Program-made: the position numbers and the translations under genes | Shown: one piece after another, positions 41,845 to 51,164 of the stretch | Numbering within the stretch: the first letter of the stretch is position 1 | Layout: each line of letters starts with the position of its first letter | The notes under the pieces: model-generated | Told to the model about the DNA's origin: nothing | Database searches by the model: none | The model's input: only the letters and a program-made list of their open reading frames with translations | Source of the DNA: Sphingomonas sp. R-74633 | GTDB lineage: Bacteria; Pseudomonadota; Alphaproteobacteria; Sphingomonadales; Sphingomonadaceae | Reading direction: 5' to 3' | DNA: 64,000 bases | Assembly: GCF_013416555.1 (NCBI RefSeq) | Contig: NZ_JACCFG010000003.1 | Span: forward strand, 124,001-188,000

Positions 41845-42608
41845 GACGCGGCGCTGCCCTGCTCCTGACGATCGCGCTGGCTGCCTGCAGCGGCAGCCCG
41901 GTGATCGACAACAAGCAGCAGAGCATACCGTCGACCAATAACGGCTTCCCCGCCGCCGACCGCCCGGTCGCCTCGATCCTGTCGCCGCGGTGGTCGACCG
42001 AGGAAGCGCGCGACCGGCTGAACGAAGCGGGCCAGGTGATGGACCTGGCGAGCATCAAGCCCGACATGACCGTCGCCGATATCGGCGCGGGCGAGGGCTA
42101 TTACACGATCCGCCTCGGCGCGCGTGTCGGCAAGAAGGGCCGGGTGGTCGCCGAGGACATCGTGCCCGACACGATCCAGAAGCTCGCCGGCCGCGTGCTG
42201 CGCGAGCGGCTCGACAATGTCAGCGTGCGCCTGGGCCTTCCCGCCGATCCGCGCCTGCCCGAGAACAGCTTCGACCGGGTGCTGATGGTGCACATGTATC
42301 ATGAGATCGAGAGCCCCTACGAGTTCCTGTGGCGGCTCTGGCCCGCGCTGGCGCCCGACGGCCAGGTCGTGGTGGTCGATGCCAACCGGCCGACCGAGCT
42401 CCACGGCACCCCGCCCGAGCTGCTCAAATGCGAGTTCGCCGCGGTCGGCTACCGGCTCGTCTCGATCAAGCCGATGCCGTCGGCCGGCGGCTATATCGCG
42501 ATCTTCCAGGCGGGCGCCGAGCGGCCCGAGCCGAGCGCGATCCGCGCCTGCAAGAGCGGCAAGACCGCCGCGCCGGCGACCGTGCCGAGCGACTCAAAGG
42601 AACCCTAG
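41841..42608 (+). CDS. class I SAM-dependent methyltransferase with lipoprotein signal
   Basis: 255 residues starting with TTG in the TTGA overlap with prfB. The N-terminus [18 protein letters not shown] has a lipobox (LAAC), predicting a lipid-anchored periplasmic protein. It is followed by a Rossmann methyltransferase core: [20 protein letters not shown] (SAM motif I), [23 protein letters not shown] and [16 protein letters not shown] is not normally available outside the cytoplasm, so either the protein stays inside or it has another role. Similar exported methyltransferase-like proteins occur in sphingomonads. Its end overlaps the convergent RadC-like gene by 15 bp. Confidence 0.82.
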   Translation: MRRGAALLLTIALAACSGSPVIDNKQQSIPSTNNGFPAADRPVASILSPRWSTEEARDRLNEAGQVMDLASIKPDMTVADIGAGEGYYTIRLGARVGKKGRVVAEDIVPDTIQKLAGRVLRERLDNVSVRLGLPADPRLPENSFDRVLMVHMYHEIESPYEFLWRLWPALAPDGQVVVVDANRPTELHGTPPELLKCEFAAVGYRLVSIKPMPSAGGYIAIFQAGAERPEPSAIRACKSGKTAAPATVPSDSKEP

Positions 42609-42989
42609 GCTGCGAAAGCTGGTGATGCCGCGCGCAGCGACCACCAGGTGATCGAGCAGGCGGATGCCGAGCGGATCGAGCGCGCGGGCAAGCCGCCGCG
42701 TCGCCTCGCGGTCCGCCTGGCTGGGGGTGGGATCGCCGCTCGGATGGTTGTGCGCCATCACCAGGCCGCAGGCATCAAAGGCGAGCGCGTCCGCCGCGAT
42801 CGCGCGGATCGGCAGGTCGAGCCGATCGCTCTGCAGCGAACGGGCATGGCGCATCCCCAGCACCTGCTGCCCGGCGCCCAGATAGACGAAGGCGAGCACC
42901 TCCACGCTCTCGCGCGCAAGCGGCGCGAACAGGTCGCCCGCGGCCTGCGAATCGTGCAGCCGCCAGGGGTGAGGCACGCGGGGAACCAT
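42594..42989 (-). CDS. short RadC-family JAB-domain protein
   Basis: 131 residues from the ATG at 42989, which has GGGAGG just upstream; a GTG at 43082 would add residues of non-coding character. The JAMM metal motif is intact (LVMAHNHPSGDPTPSQAD). The N-terminal helix-hairpin-helix domain of full RadC (about 220 residues in total) is missing. RadC is no longer thought to be a general DNA-repair enzyme; its function is unclear, and short JAB forms are often linked to mobile DNA or stress. Divergent from thyA. Confidence 0.75.
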   Translation of the reverse strand: MVPRVPHPWRLHDSQAAGDLFAPLARESVEVLAFVYLGAGQQVLGMRHARSLQSDRLDLPIRAIAADALAFDACGLVMAHNHPSGDPTPSQADREATRRLARALDPLGIRLLDHLVVAARGITSFRSLGFL

Positions 42990-43120
42990 CGCCTCCCGGC
43001 CCTGCCATCCCGGCCACCCTCGCCGAAGCGGGACCGCGTCCGGAGTGGAGAGGCATTTGTCCACAATGGACATAGCATCCACAGCTTGGCGGCGCCGGGG
43101 CGCGGGACTAGGCTGGGCGC

Positions 43121-43915
43121 ATGCAGCAATATCTCGACCTGATGGACCGCGCGCTCAACCACGGCGCCGAGCAGATGGACCGCACCGGCACGGGCACCCG
43201 CAGCGTGTTCGGCCACCAGATGCGCTTCGATCTGCGCGAGGGCTTCCCGCTGCTCACCACCAAGAAGCTGCATCTGCGCTCGATCCTGATCGAACTGCTC
43301 TGGTTCCTGCGCGGCGACACCAATGTGAAGTGGCTGCAGGAGCGCAAGGTCAGCATCTGGGACGAATGGGCCGACGAGAATGGCGAGCTCGGCCCGGTCT
43401 ATGGCAAGCAGTGGCGCGACTGGGAGGCAGCGGACGGCCGCCATATCGACCAGATCAAGGAATTGATCGAGACGCTAAAGACCAACCCGTCTTCACGCAG
43501 GATGATCGTCTCCGCCTGGAACCCCGGCGAGCTCCACGCGATGGCGCTGGCGCCGTGCCACTGCCTGTTCCAGTGCCATGTCGCGAAGGGCAGGCTGAGC
43601 CTCCAGCTCTACCAGCGCTCGGCCGACATCTTCCTGGGCGTGCCGTTCAACATCGCCAGCTACGCGCTGCTCACCCATCTCCTCGCCCAGCAGGCAGGGC
43701 TCGAAGTGGGCGACTTTGTGTGGACCGGCGGCGATTGCCACCTCTATTCGAACCATCTCGACCAGGCCCGCGAGCAGCTGAGCCGCACCCCCGGCCAGAT
43801 CCCGCGCCTCGAGATCCTGCGCAAGGCGCGGTCGATCGACGCCTATGAATATGAGGATTTCGTGATCCACGGATACGAGGCCCAGCCGCACATCAAGGCG
43901 CCGGTGGCGGTATGA
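43121..43915 (+). CDS. thyA: thymidylate synthase
   Basis: 264 residues, as in E. coli ThyA. It methylates dUMP with methylene-tetrahydrofolate, producing dTMP and dihydrofolate. The nucleophile is in LAPCHCLFQ; folate and dUMP contacts are [38 protein letters not shown] and HLYSNH. The stop overlaps the start of the hydrolase gene (ATGA at 43912), which in turn overlaps folA. Thus the enzyme and the dihydrofolate reductase that recycles its product are co-transcribed. Confidence 0.97.
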   Translation: MQQYLDLMDRALNHGAEQMDRTGTGTRSVFGHQMRFDLREGFPLLTTKKLHLRSILIELLWFLRGDTNVKWLQERKVSIWDEWADENGELGPVYGKQWRDWEAADGRHIDQIKELIETLKTNPSSRRMIVSAWNPGELHAMALAPCHCLFQCHVAKGRLSLQLYQRSADIFLGVPFNIASYALLTHLLAQQAGLEVGDFVWTGGDCHLYSNHLDQAREQLSRTPGQIPRLEILRKARSIDAYEYEDFVIHGYEAQPHIKAPVAV

Positions 43916-44793
43916 TCCGGCTCGCCGCGCTTGCCCTGCTGGCGCTGGCACCGGCATCCGACCGGCTCACCGAATATTCGGTGGTGCCCTCGCGCCTCGA
44001 TCCGGCGGTAAAGGCGTTCGACGACCCCAACCTCGCGATCGTCGAGCCCGGCCTGCCCGCCGACGCGCCGCTCGCGGTGTTCCTGCCCGGCACCAACGGC
44101 AAGCCGGCCTATAACCTCCAGCTGATGCGCTTCGTGGCGCGGCTCGGCTACCGCGCGATCGCGCTCAGCTATGACAATGACGTCTCGGTGACCGAGCCGT
44201 GCACTGCCAATCCCGATCCGGATTGCGCGAGCGATTTCCGCGAGATGCGCGTGTTCGGCACCGGCAAGTCGAAAGTCGTGCACAATTCCACCGCGGAGGC
44301 GATCGTCCCGCGCCTGATCGCACTGCTGCGCGCACTCGATCAGGCGCATCCCCAGGAAGGCTGGAGCCGCCACCTCGACGGCGACACGCTGCGCTGGGAC
44401 TCGATCCTGCTCGCCGGCCAGTCGCAGGGCGCAGGCATGGCCGCCTGGATCGCCAAGCGCCATCTCGTCCGCCGCGTCGTGCTGTTCTCGAGCCCCTGGG
44501 AAACCAGCGGCCGCCAGAGGAAGCCCGCGCCGTGGATCGCCGCCCCCGGCGTCACGCCGATCGCCCGCTGGCAGGCCGCGTATAACGCCCATGAGAACAC
44601 CGTCGCGCTGATCCGCCCGGCCTATGCCGCGCTCGGGCTCACCGACGCGCAGATCCATGTACTGTCGCTCGACCTGCCGCCGGGCTTCGGCGCGAAGAGC
44701 CCCAACCCCTATCACGGCGCCGGCATCCGCGATCCGCGCTATGCCGAGGTCTGGCGGGCGATGTTCGGCAAGGGAAGCGACGCACCTTTATGA
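43912..44793 (+). CDS. alpha/beta-hydrolase-like exported protein
   Basis: 293 residues with a short signal peptide ([18 protein letters not shown]). An alpha/beta-hydrolase core is suggested by [12 protein letters not shown] (oxyanion-loop position), [20 protein letters not shown] (nucleophile elbow G-Q-S-Q-G) and [10 protein letters not shown] near the C-terminus (possible His). It resembles uncharacterised BPSS1187-type hydrolases. It overlaps thyA by 4 bp and folA by 4 bp, so it is embedded in a folate/thymidylate operon although it looks periplasmic. The functional link is unclear. Confidence 0.78.
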   Translation: MIRLAALALLALAPASDRLTEYSVVPSRLDPAVKAFDDPNLAIVEPGLPADAPLAVFLPGTNGKPAYNLQLMRFVARLGYRAIALSYDNDVSVTEPCTANPDPDCASDFREMRVFGTGKSKVVHNSTAEAIVPRLIALLRALDQAHPQEGWSRHLDGDTLRWDSILLAGQSQGAGMAAWIAKRHLVRRVVLFSSPWETSGRQRKPAPWIAAPGVTPIARWQAAYNAHENTVALIRPAYAALGLTDAQIHVLSLDLPPGFGAKSPNPYHGAGIRDPRYAEVWRAMFGKGSDAPL

Positions 44794-45266
44794 CCATCTC
44801 CTTCCATCTCGCCCGCGCCGACAATGGCGTGATCGGTGTCGACGGCAAGCTGCCCTGGCACCTGCCCGCCGACCTGAAGCACTTCAAGGCGCAGACCATG
44901 GGCAAGCCGATGATCATGGGCCGCAAGACCTTCGAGAGCTTCCCCAGCCCCCTGCCCGGCCGCCGCCACATCGTGCTCACCCGCGATACCGGCTGGCATG
45001 CCGAGGGTGCCGAAGTCGCGCATTCGCCCGCCGAGGCGCTGGCACTCGCGGGCGACGGCGATGTCGCGGTGATCGGCGGGGCGCAAGTGTTCGCGCTGTT
45101 CACGCCCGACCGGATCGAGCTCACCGAAATCCATGGCGAGTATGAAGGCGACGCGCATGTCCCCGCTTTCGGGGTTGAATGGCGCGAAGTTGCACGCGAG
45201 GACTATCCGCAAGAAGCGGGGCGCCCTGCCTATAGCTTCGTGACGCTGGAGCGGGTGCCATCATGA
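44790..45266 (+). CDS. folA: dihydrofolate reductase
   Basis: 158 residues, similar to E. coli DHFR. Conserved parts are NGVIGVDGKLPWHLPADLKHF (the Met20-loop region with the catalytic acid Asp in PADLKHF), MIMGRKTFESF, LPGRRHIVLTRD, and VAVIGGAQVFALF (the NADPH-binding Gly pair). It reduces dihydrofolate to tetrahydrofolate with NADPH and is the trimethoprim target. The start overlaps the previous gene as ATGA, and the stop overlaps the dipeptidase start in the same way. Confidence 0.96.
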   Translation: MTISFHLARADNGVIGVDGKLPWHLPADLKHFKAQTMGKPMIMGRKTFESFPSPLPGRRHIVLTRDTGWHAEGAEVAHSPAEALALAGDGDVAVIGGAQVFALFTPDRIELTEIHGEYEGDAHVPAFGVEWREVAREDYPQEAGRPAYSFVTLERVPS

Positions 45267-46435
45267 AGAAGAAGATCCTCTGGGGCCTGCTGGCCGTGCT
45301 CGTGCTCGCCGCGGTCGGTTTCTTCGGCTTTGCGCCGGGAATCGTCGAAGGCAGCATGAACAAGGTGGTGCCGGTCAAGCTGACCCGCCCAAGCGAAGCG
45401 GCCAAGCAGCTCCACGCCAGCCTGCAGATCGCCGACATGCACGCCGACACGCTGATGTGGCGCCGCAGCCTGCTCGAGCGCTCGAACACCGGGCAGGTCG
45501 ACCTGCCGCGCCTGCTCGAAGGCAATTACACGCTGCAGGTCTTCTCCTCGGTCACCAAGACGCCGAAGCACCAGAATTACGACGCCAATGGCGCCGATAC
45601 CGACAACATCACGCTGCTGACGATCGCGCAGCTCCAGCCGCCCAAGACCTGGACCTCGCTGCTCGAGCGCTCGCTCTTCCATGCCCGCAAGCTCGATCGC
45701 GCCGCCGCGGGGTCGAACGGCAAGCTGCGGGTGATCCGCACCGCCGCCGATCTCGACCTGCTGCTCGCCGATCGCGCGACCGGCAAGAAGCTGGTCGGCG
45801 GGATGCTCTCGATCGAGGGCCTGCAGGACATGGAGGGCGATCTCGGCAATCTCGACAAGCTCTACGGCGCCGGCTTCCGCATGGCCGGCATGGCGCATTT
45901 CTTCGACAATGACGTCGCCGGATCGATGCACGGGATGAAAAAGGGCGGGCTCACCCCGCTTGGCCGCCAGGTGGTGGCGCGGATGGAGCAGCTCGGCATG
46001 ATCGTCGACATCGCCCATTCGAGCCATGAGACCGTCGCCGAGATCCTGGCGATGGCGAAGCGCCCGGTCGTCTCCAGCCATGGCGGCGTGCAGGCGACCT
46101 GCAAGGTCAACCGCAACTTGACCGACGACGAGGTCCGCGGCGTCGCGCGCACCGGCGGCGTGGTCGGCATCGGCTATTGGGACGCGGCGATCTGCGGCAC
46201 CGAGCCGGCCAATGTCGTTCGCGCGATCCTGCATGTGCGCGACATTGTCGGCGTCGACCATGTCGGCCTGGGCTCGGATTTCGACGGCGCGGTGACCACC
46301 GGCTGGGATTCGTCGCAGCTGATCGCGATCACCCAGGGGCTGCTCGATGCCGGGCTCTCGGTGGACGACATTCGCAAGGTGATGGGCGGCAATGTGCTGC
46401 GCGTGATCCGGGCGGGGATTGTGCCGGGGCGCTGA
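45263..46435 (+). CDS. membrane dipeptidase, M19 family
   Basis: 390 residues with an N-terminal membrane anchor (KKKILWGLLAVLVLAAVGFFGF). Zinc ligands of renal-type dipeptidases are seen: DMHADTLMW (His-x-Asp), GMLSIEGLQ (bridging Glu), DIAHSSHETV and VSSHGGVQ (His residues) and GLGSDFDGAV. The family cleaves dipeptides, including D-amino acid forms, and in some bacteria beta-lactams. It is the last gene of the thyA-hydrolase-folA chain, overlapping folA by 4 bp. It is predicted to act in the periplasm. Confidence 0.92.
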   Translation: MKKKILWGLLAVLVLAAVGFFGFAPGIVEGSMNKVVPVKLTRPSEAAKQLHASLQIADMHADTLMWRRSLLERSNTGQVDLPRLLEGNYTLQVFSSVTKTPKHQNYDANGADTDNITLLTIAQLQPPKTWTSLLERSLFHARKLDRAAAGSNGKLRVIRTAADLDLLLADRATGKKLVGGMLSIEGLQDMEGDLGNLDKLYGAGFRMAGMAHFFDNDVAGSMHGMKKGGLTPLGRQVVARMEQLGMIVDIAHSSHETVAEILAMAKRPVVSSHGGVQATCKVNRNLTDDEVRGVARTGGVVGIGYWDAAICGTEPANVVRAILHVRDIVGVDHVGLGSDFDGAVTTGWDSSQLIAITQGLLDAGLSVDDIRKVMGGNVLRVIRAGIVPGR

Positions 46436-46455
46436 GGGCTCCTATAGCCCCGGCC

Positions 46456-47376
46456 ATGGAGCGTCTCGACGGCGGCTCGGCAGTCCCTCCCCGCTATCGG
46501 GGCGCGATCGTCGCGCTCGGCAATTTCGATGGATTTCACCTCGGGCATCAGGCCGTGGTCGGCCATGCAGTGGCGCGTGCCCGTGCCGAGGGGCGCCCGG
46601 CGCTGGTCGGCACCTTCGATCCGCACCCGCAGCGTTATTTCCGCCCCGACAGCCCCTGGTTCCGCCTGACCACCATGGACCAGCGCCAGCGGCTGCTCGC
46701 CGAAGCGGGCGTCGATGCGATGCTGGTCTTCCCGTTCAACGCCGAACTGGCTGCACTCAGCGCCCGGCAATTCGGCGAATTGCTGGTCGAGCGGATCGGC
46801 GCAGGCGGCGTGGTGACCGGAGACGACTTCACCTTCGGCAAGGGGCGTGAGGGCGACGTGGCGATGCTCGCTGCGCTGGGCGCCGAACTCGGCTTCTCCG
46901 CGGAGACCGTGGCGCCGGTGCAGCTCGACGGCGAGACCGTCTCATCGAGCCGGATCCGCGAACATCTGCGCGAAGGCCGCCCGGCCGAGGCCGCCCGCCT
47001 GCTCACCCGCCCCTTCGCGATCGAAGGCATGGTCCAGCATGGCGACCAGGTCGGCCGCACCTTGGGCTTTCCGACTGCGAACCTGAGCATGGCGAACTAT
47101 CTGCGCCCCGCCTACGGCATCTATGCGGTGCGCGGGCGCCTTCAGGACGGCCGGGTGCTCGGCGGCGTCGCCAGCCTCGGCATCCGCCCGACCTTCGAGC
47201 CGCCGGTCGAGCTGCTCGAGCCGTTCTTCTTCGATTTCTCGGGCGACCTCTACGGCCAGACGATCGAAGTCCAGCTGATCGACTATCTGCGCCCCGAGGC
47301 GAAGTTCGAATCGATGGACGCGCTCAAGGTGCAAATGGACCTCGATGCCGCGAAGGCGCGGGCGATCCTCGGCTAG
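46456..47376 (+). CDS. ribF: bifunctional riboflavin kinase / FAD synthetase
   Basis: 306 residues, the usual length. The N-terminal nucleotidyltransferase shows ALGNFDGFHLGHQAV (HxGH-like), GTFDPHPQRYF and VSSSRIREHLREG. The C-terminal riboflavin kinase has GRTLGFPTANL (phosphate and metal site) and YGIYAVRG. It makes FMN and FAD from riboflavin. The start at 46456 is 20 bp after the dipeptidase stop. The following genes ileS and lspA are frequent neighbours of ribF in proteobacteria. Its TAG overlaps the TAG of a small convergent gene as CTAG. Confidence 0.95.
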   Translation: MERLDGGSAVPPRYRGAIVALGNFDGFHLGHQAVVGHAVARARAEGRPALVGTFDPHPQRYFRPDSPWFRLTTMDQRQRLLAEAGVDAMLVFPFNAELAALSARQFGELLVERIGAGGVVTGDDFTFGKGREGDVAMLAALGAELGFSAETVAPVQLDGETVSSSRIREHLREGRPAEAARLLTRPFAIEGMVQHGDQVGRTLGFPTANLSMANYLRPAYGIYAVRGRLQDGRVLGGVASLGIRPTFEPPVELLEPFFFDFSGDLYGQTIEVQLIDYLRPEAKFESMDALKVQMDLDAAKARAILG

Positions 47377-47585
47377 CGAATCACCTGCTGCTGGTGCAGC
47401 CGGATCAGCCGGAACTTCACCCGGTGCCATTTGCTGACATCGTCCCAGCGCGATTCGTCGGTAGCGCGGGTAACCTGCGCGTCGATGCGGGACAGCCCTT
47501 CCGCTGCGGGCAGCAGGAGATACTGGCCAGCCAGCTCGGCGATTTCGTCCACTTCCGGTGGGGCGGAACGCTTAACATGGATCAT
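47373..47585 (-). CDS. small hypothetical protein
   Basis: 70 residues, soluble and mixed charge (MIHVKRSAPPEVDEIAELAG, then SRWDDVSKWHRVKFRLIRLH). No signal, membrane segment or known motif. Support comes from codon use like real genes and from its stop overlapping ribF exactly as CTAG, a pattern seen for other convergent pairs in this window. No ribosome site is obvious at 47585. It is divergent from ileS. Confidence 0.5.
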   Translation of the reverse strand: MIHVKRSAPPEVDEIAELAGQYLLLPAAEGLSRIDAQVTRATDESRWDDVSKWHRVKFRLIRLHQQQVIR

Positions 47586-47694
47586 AGTTGTTCGACGCCC
47601 GAGCGCGGCGGGGGTTCCGCAAATAGGTGGTGAATCGCCCTTTCAAACATCGGCTTTGCATGGGCGGCACGCTTCCTCTAATTCCCGCGCACGC

Positions 47695-50598
47695 ATGACC
47701 GACCAAAAAGACTATCGCGACACCGTCTTCCTGCCGAAGACCGAGTTCCCCATGAAGGCCGGACTGGCCCAGAAGGAGCCGGCCATTCTCGCGCATTGGG
47801 CGAAGATCGGGCTGTACGACAAGCTGCGCGCGCAGCGTGCCGGCCGCCCGCGCTTCCTCCTGCACGATGGCCCGCCCTATGCGAATGGCGACATTCACAT
47901 GGGCCATGCAATGAACAAGGTCCTCAAGGACATCATCGTCCGCTCGCAGAGCCTGATGGGCAAGGACGCGCCCTATGTGCCGGGCTGGGACTGCCACGGC
48001 CTGCCGATCGAGTGGAAGGTCGAAGAGGCGTACCGCGCCAAGAAGCTCAACAAGGACGAAGTCGACCCCGTCGCCTTCCGCGCCGAATGCCGCGCTTATG
48101 CCGAGAAATGGGTGGGCGTGCAGCGCGGCCAGTTCGAGCGCCTCGGCGTGATGGGCGACTGGTTCAACCCGTATCTGACGATGAACTTCGAGAGCGAGGC
48201 GATCATCGCCGGCGAGCTGCTCAAGTTCGCCGAGAGCGGCCAGCTCTATCGCGGCGCCAAGCCGGTGATGTGGTCGCCCGTCGAAAAGACCGCGCTGGCC
48301 GAGGCCGAGGTTGAGTACGAAGACATCGTCTCGACGCAGATCGACGTCGCGTTTCAAATCACCGAAAGCCCGACTGCCGGGCTGGAAGGCGCCAATGCGG
48401 TAATCTGGACGACCACGCCGTGGACGATCCCGGTAAACCAGGCACTCGCCTATGGTCCGGAGATTGACTACGTTCTCGTACGTCCCGTGCTGGTTGGCGG
48501 CGAGGCCGCTTGGGGCATCATTCACGCACACCCGCTATACAACGGCTGGTTTGATAGGCCGATACTGGTAGCGGCCGCGCTTGTTGAAGCGCTCAAGGCT
48601 CGCTTGAAGGCTTCTCTGAAGAGCATCGATCTGAGTGCGGTCGGCTCGCCCGAGGTCGGTTTCGATCTCGAAATCGATCCTGACATTACGATCAAGGGAG
48701 CGGATCTCGCGGGCACGATCGCCCGGCATCCGATGCACCACCTCGGCGGCTTCTTCGCCAAGCCGCGTCCGTTCCTGCCCGGCGACTTCGTCACCACCGA
48801 TGCCGGCACCGGCCTTGTCCATATGGCGCCTGACCACGGCGAGGACGACTTCCTGCTCTGCAAGGCGCATGGCATCGATCCGGTGTTCGCGGTCGATGGC
48901 GCGGGCATGTACCGCGCCGACTGGCTGTGGCTCGGCGGCCAGGGTTCGGTGATCAACAAGAAGTTCGTGGCAAGCGACGGCCCGATCTGCACCGACCTGC
49001 GCGAAGCCGGCGCGCTGCTCGCCGCCTCGGACGACTTCAAGCACAGCTATCCGCACAGCTGGCGCTCCAAGGCCAAGGTGATCTTCCGCTGCACCCCGCA
49101 GTGGTTCATCCCGATGGACCGTCCGGCCGGCGCGCTGCGCGATGCGAGCTGGGATCCCGAATCGCGTGACGCCACCGCCTCGAACGGCGCGACGCTGCGC
49201 GGCATCGCGCTCGATGCGATCGAGAACACCCGCTGGGTGCCCGAAAAGGCGCAGAACCGCATCCGCGCGATGGTCGAGGGCCGCCCCGACTGGGTGATCA
49301 GCCGCCAGCGCGCCTGGGGCGTGCCGATCGCGCTCTATGTCCACCGCCAGACCGGCGAATATCTCCGCGATCCCGACGTGAACGCGCGCATCCTCGAGGC
49401 TTTCACCACCGGCGGCGCCGATGCGTGGTTCCAGGCGGACCATCAGGCACTGCTCGGCGAAAAGTATGATCTGGCGCATTATGAGGTGATCACCGACATC
49501 CTCGACGTCTGGTTCGATTCGGGCTCGACGCACAGCTTCGTGATCGAGGCGCGCTACGGCGTCGGCACGCGTGCCGACCTCTATGTCGAGGGTTCGGACC
49601 AGCATCGCGGCTGGTTCCAGTCGTCGCTGCTGGAGTCCTCGGGCACGCGCGGCCGCGCGCCCTATGACGCGGTGCTGACCCACGGCTTCGCGCTCGACGG
49701 CAAGGGCAAGAAGATGTCCAAGTCGGAAGGCAATGTCATCGATCCCCTCAAGGAGATCGACCAGGGCGGCGCCGATATCCTGCGGCTGTGGGTCGCGCAG
49801 ACCGACTATTTTGATGACGTCCGCATCGGCAAGGAAGTGCTGGCCGGCACCGGCGACGCCTATCGCAAGGTCCGCAACACTTTCCGCTATCTGCTCGGCG
49901 CGCTCGACGGGTTCGAGGAGGGCGAGCGGATCGCCGTGGCCGAAATGCCCGAGCTCGAGCGCTACATCCTGGCGAAGCTGGCCGAGCTCGATACCGAGCT
50001 GCGCAGCGCCGCGGATGCGTTCGAGTTCAACCGCTACAGCCGCGCGCTGACGGATTTCATGAACGAGGACCTGTCGGCCTTCTTCTTCGATATCCGCAAG
50101 GACTGCCTCTATTGCGAGGCGCCGACCGCGGCGAAGCGCCGTGCCTATCGCACGGTACTCGATGTGCTGTTCCACGCGCTGGTTCGCTATGCCGCACCGA
50201 TCCTCGCCTTCACCGCCGAGGAAGTGTGGCAGGCCCGCTTCCCGAGCGAAGACGAGTCGGTCCACATGCTCGAATGGCCGGTGCTGCCCGAGGGCGCGAC
50301 CGTCCAGTCCGATTGGACCGCGATCCGTGCGCTGCGCCAGCAGGTGACCGAGGCGATCGAGCCCTATCGCCGCGAAAAGCAGGTCCGCTCGAGCCTCGAG
50401 GCCGAAGTCACCGTGCCCAGCCTGCCCGCGTCGGAAGCGGATCTCACCGAGCTGTTCATCGTCTCGGCGGTCCGCCCCGGTGAAACGGTCACGGTAACGC
50501 CCACCCAGCGCCACAAATGCGGCCGGTGCTGGCGCCATCTTCCGGAAGTTGCGCAGGACGGCGCCTTGTGCGACCGCTGTGCCGGGGTGGTGGAATGA
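47695..50598 (+). CDS. ileS: isoleucyl-tRNA synthetase
   Basis: 967 residues, class I synthetase. The HIGH motif appears as PPYANGDIHMGHAM and KMSKS as GKKMSKSEGN. The editing domain CP1 lies between (about residues 230-430), and a C-terminal zinc site CGRCW...CDRC binds one Zn. The start at 47695 (MTDQKDYRDTVFLPKTEFPMK) is the family-typical one; an upstream extension would be unrelated sequence. Codons 243-342 within CP1 use A/T-ending codons three times as often as the following 100 codons, hinting at an acquired segment. The stop overlaps the lspA start as ATGA. Confidence 0.96.
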   Translation: MTDQKDYRDTVFLPKTEFPMKAGLAQKEPAILAHWAKIGLYDKLRAQRAGRPRFLLHDGPPYANGDIHMGHAMNKVLKDIIVRSQSLMGKDAPYVPGWDCHGLPIEWKVEEAYRAKKLNKDEVDPVAFRAECRAYAEKWVGVQRGQFERLGVMGDWFNPYLTMNFESEAIIAGELLKFAESGQLYRGAKPVMWSPVEKTALAEAEVEYEDIVSTQIDVAFQITESPTAGLEGANAVIWTTTPWTIPVNQALAYGPEIDYVLVRPVLVGGEAAWGIIHAHPLYNGWFDRPILVAAALVEALKARLKASLKSIDLSAVGSPEVGFDLEIDPDITIKGADLAGTIARHPMHHLGGFFAKPRPFLPGDFVTTDAGTGLVHMAPDHGEDDFLLCKAHGIDPVFAVDGAGMYRADWLWLGGQGSVINKKFVASDGPICTDLREAGALLAASDDFKHSYPHSWRSKAKVIFRCTPQWFIPMDRPAGALRDASWDPESRDATASNGATLRGIALDAIENTRWVPEKAQNRIRAMVEGRPDWVISRQRAWGVPIALYVHRQTGEYLRDPDVNARILEAFTTGGADAWFQADHQALLGEKYDLAHYEVITDILDVWFDSGSTHSFVIEARYGVGTRADLYVEGSDQHRGWFQSSLLESSGTRGRAPYDAVLTHGFALDGKGKKMSKSEGNVIDPLKEIDQGGADILRLWVAQTDYFDDVRIGKEVLAGTGDAYRKVRNTFRYLLGALDGFEEGERIAVAEMPELERYILAKLAELDTELRSAADAFEFNRYSRALTDFMNEDLSAFFFDIRKDCLYCEAPTAAKRRAYRTVLDVLFHALVRYAAPILAFTAEEVWQARFPSEDESVHMLEWPVLPEGATVQSDWTAIRALRQQVTEAIEPYRREKQVRSSLEAEVTVPSLPASEADLTELFIVSAVRPGETVTVTPTQRHKCGRCWRHLPEVAQDGALCDRCAGVVE

Positions 50599-51164
50599 AC
50601 GTGACTCGTGGAATCGGCTTTGCCGTGGCGGCCTTGGTCTTTGTCATCGATCAGGTGACGAAGCTGCTGGTCGTGCGCGGGCTCGGAGTCGACCTCAAGT
50701 TCGTCCAGACGCTGATCGAGCAGAAGCTCGGCCTCGACGGGCTCAACCATGTCCAGGAAGTGCTGCCGATCTTCGACCTGCGCTTCGTCGCCAATATCGG
50801 CGTGTCGCTCGGGCTGTTCGCGGCGAACAGCGATGCGACCCGCTGGATGCTCGTGCTGCTTACCGGCGCCATTGCCGCTGGTGTCATCTGGTGGATGTTC
50901 CGCGAGAAGAAGCTGCCCGATGTCTGCGCGCTCGGCATGGTGCTGGGCGGCGCGCTGGGCAACATCCTCGACCGGGCGCGCCTCGGTTTCGTCGTCGATT
51001 TCGCCGACCTTCATTTCGGGACGTGGCGCCCGTTTTTGGTCTTCAACGTCGCCGATGCGGCGATTACCATCGGCGTGCTGATCCTGTTGATCCGCGCGCT
51101 CCTAGTGCGCGATAAGGCCGCAGGCGACAGCCCGGCCGCTGTGGAGAATGAAGTCAATGCGTAA
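50595..51164 (+). CDS. lspA: lipoprotein signal peptidase (signal peptidase II)
   Basis: 189 residues, four membrane helices. The aspartyl protease signature has both catalytic residues: GNILDRARLGFVVDF (Asp) and VFNVADAAITIG (Asp). It removes signal peptides from diacylglyceryl-prolipoproteins, of which several are encoded in this window. A loop of about 20 residues after helix 1 (LGVDLKFVQTLIEQKLGLDG) makes it slightly longer than E. coli LspA. It is coupled to ileS by a 4-bp overlap and overlaps the bamF start by 8 bp. Confidence 0.94.
   Translation: MNVTRGIGFAVAALVFVIDQVTKLLVVRGLGVDLKFVQTLIEQKLGLDGLNHVQEVLPIFDLRFVANIGVSLGLFAANSDATRWMLVLLTGAIAAGVIWWMFREKKLPDVCALGMVLGGALGNILDRARLGFVVDFADLHFGTWRPFLVFNVADAAITIGVLILLIRALLVRDKAAGDSPAAVENEVNA

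Noticed and set aside
48535..50538. 667-codon minus-strand open frame
   Set aside because: Antisense to ileS; no ribosome site or family features.
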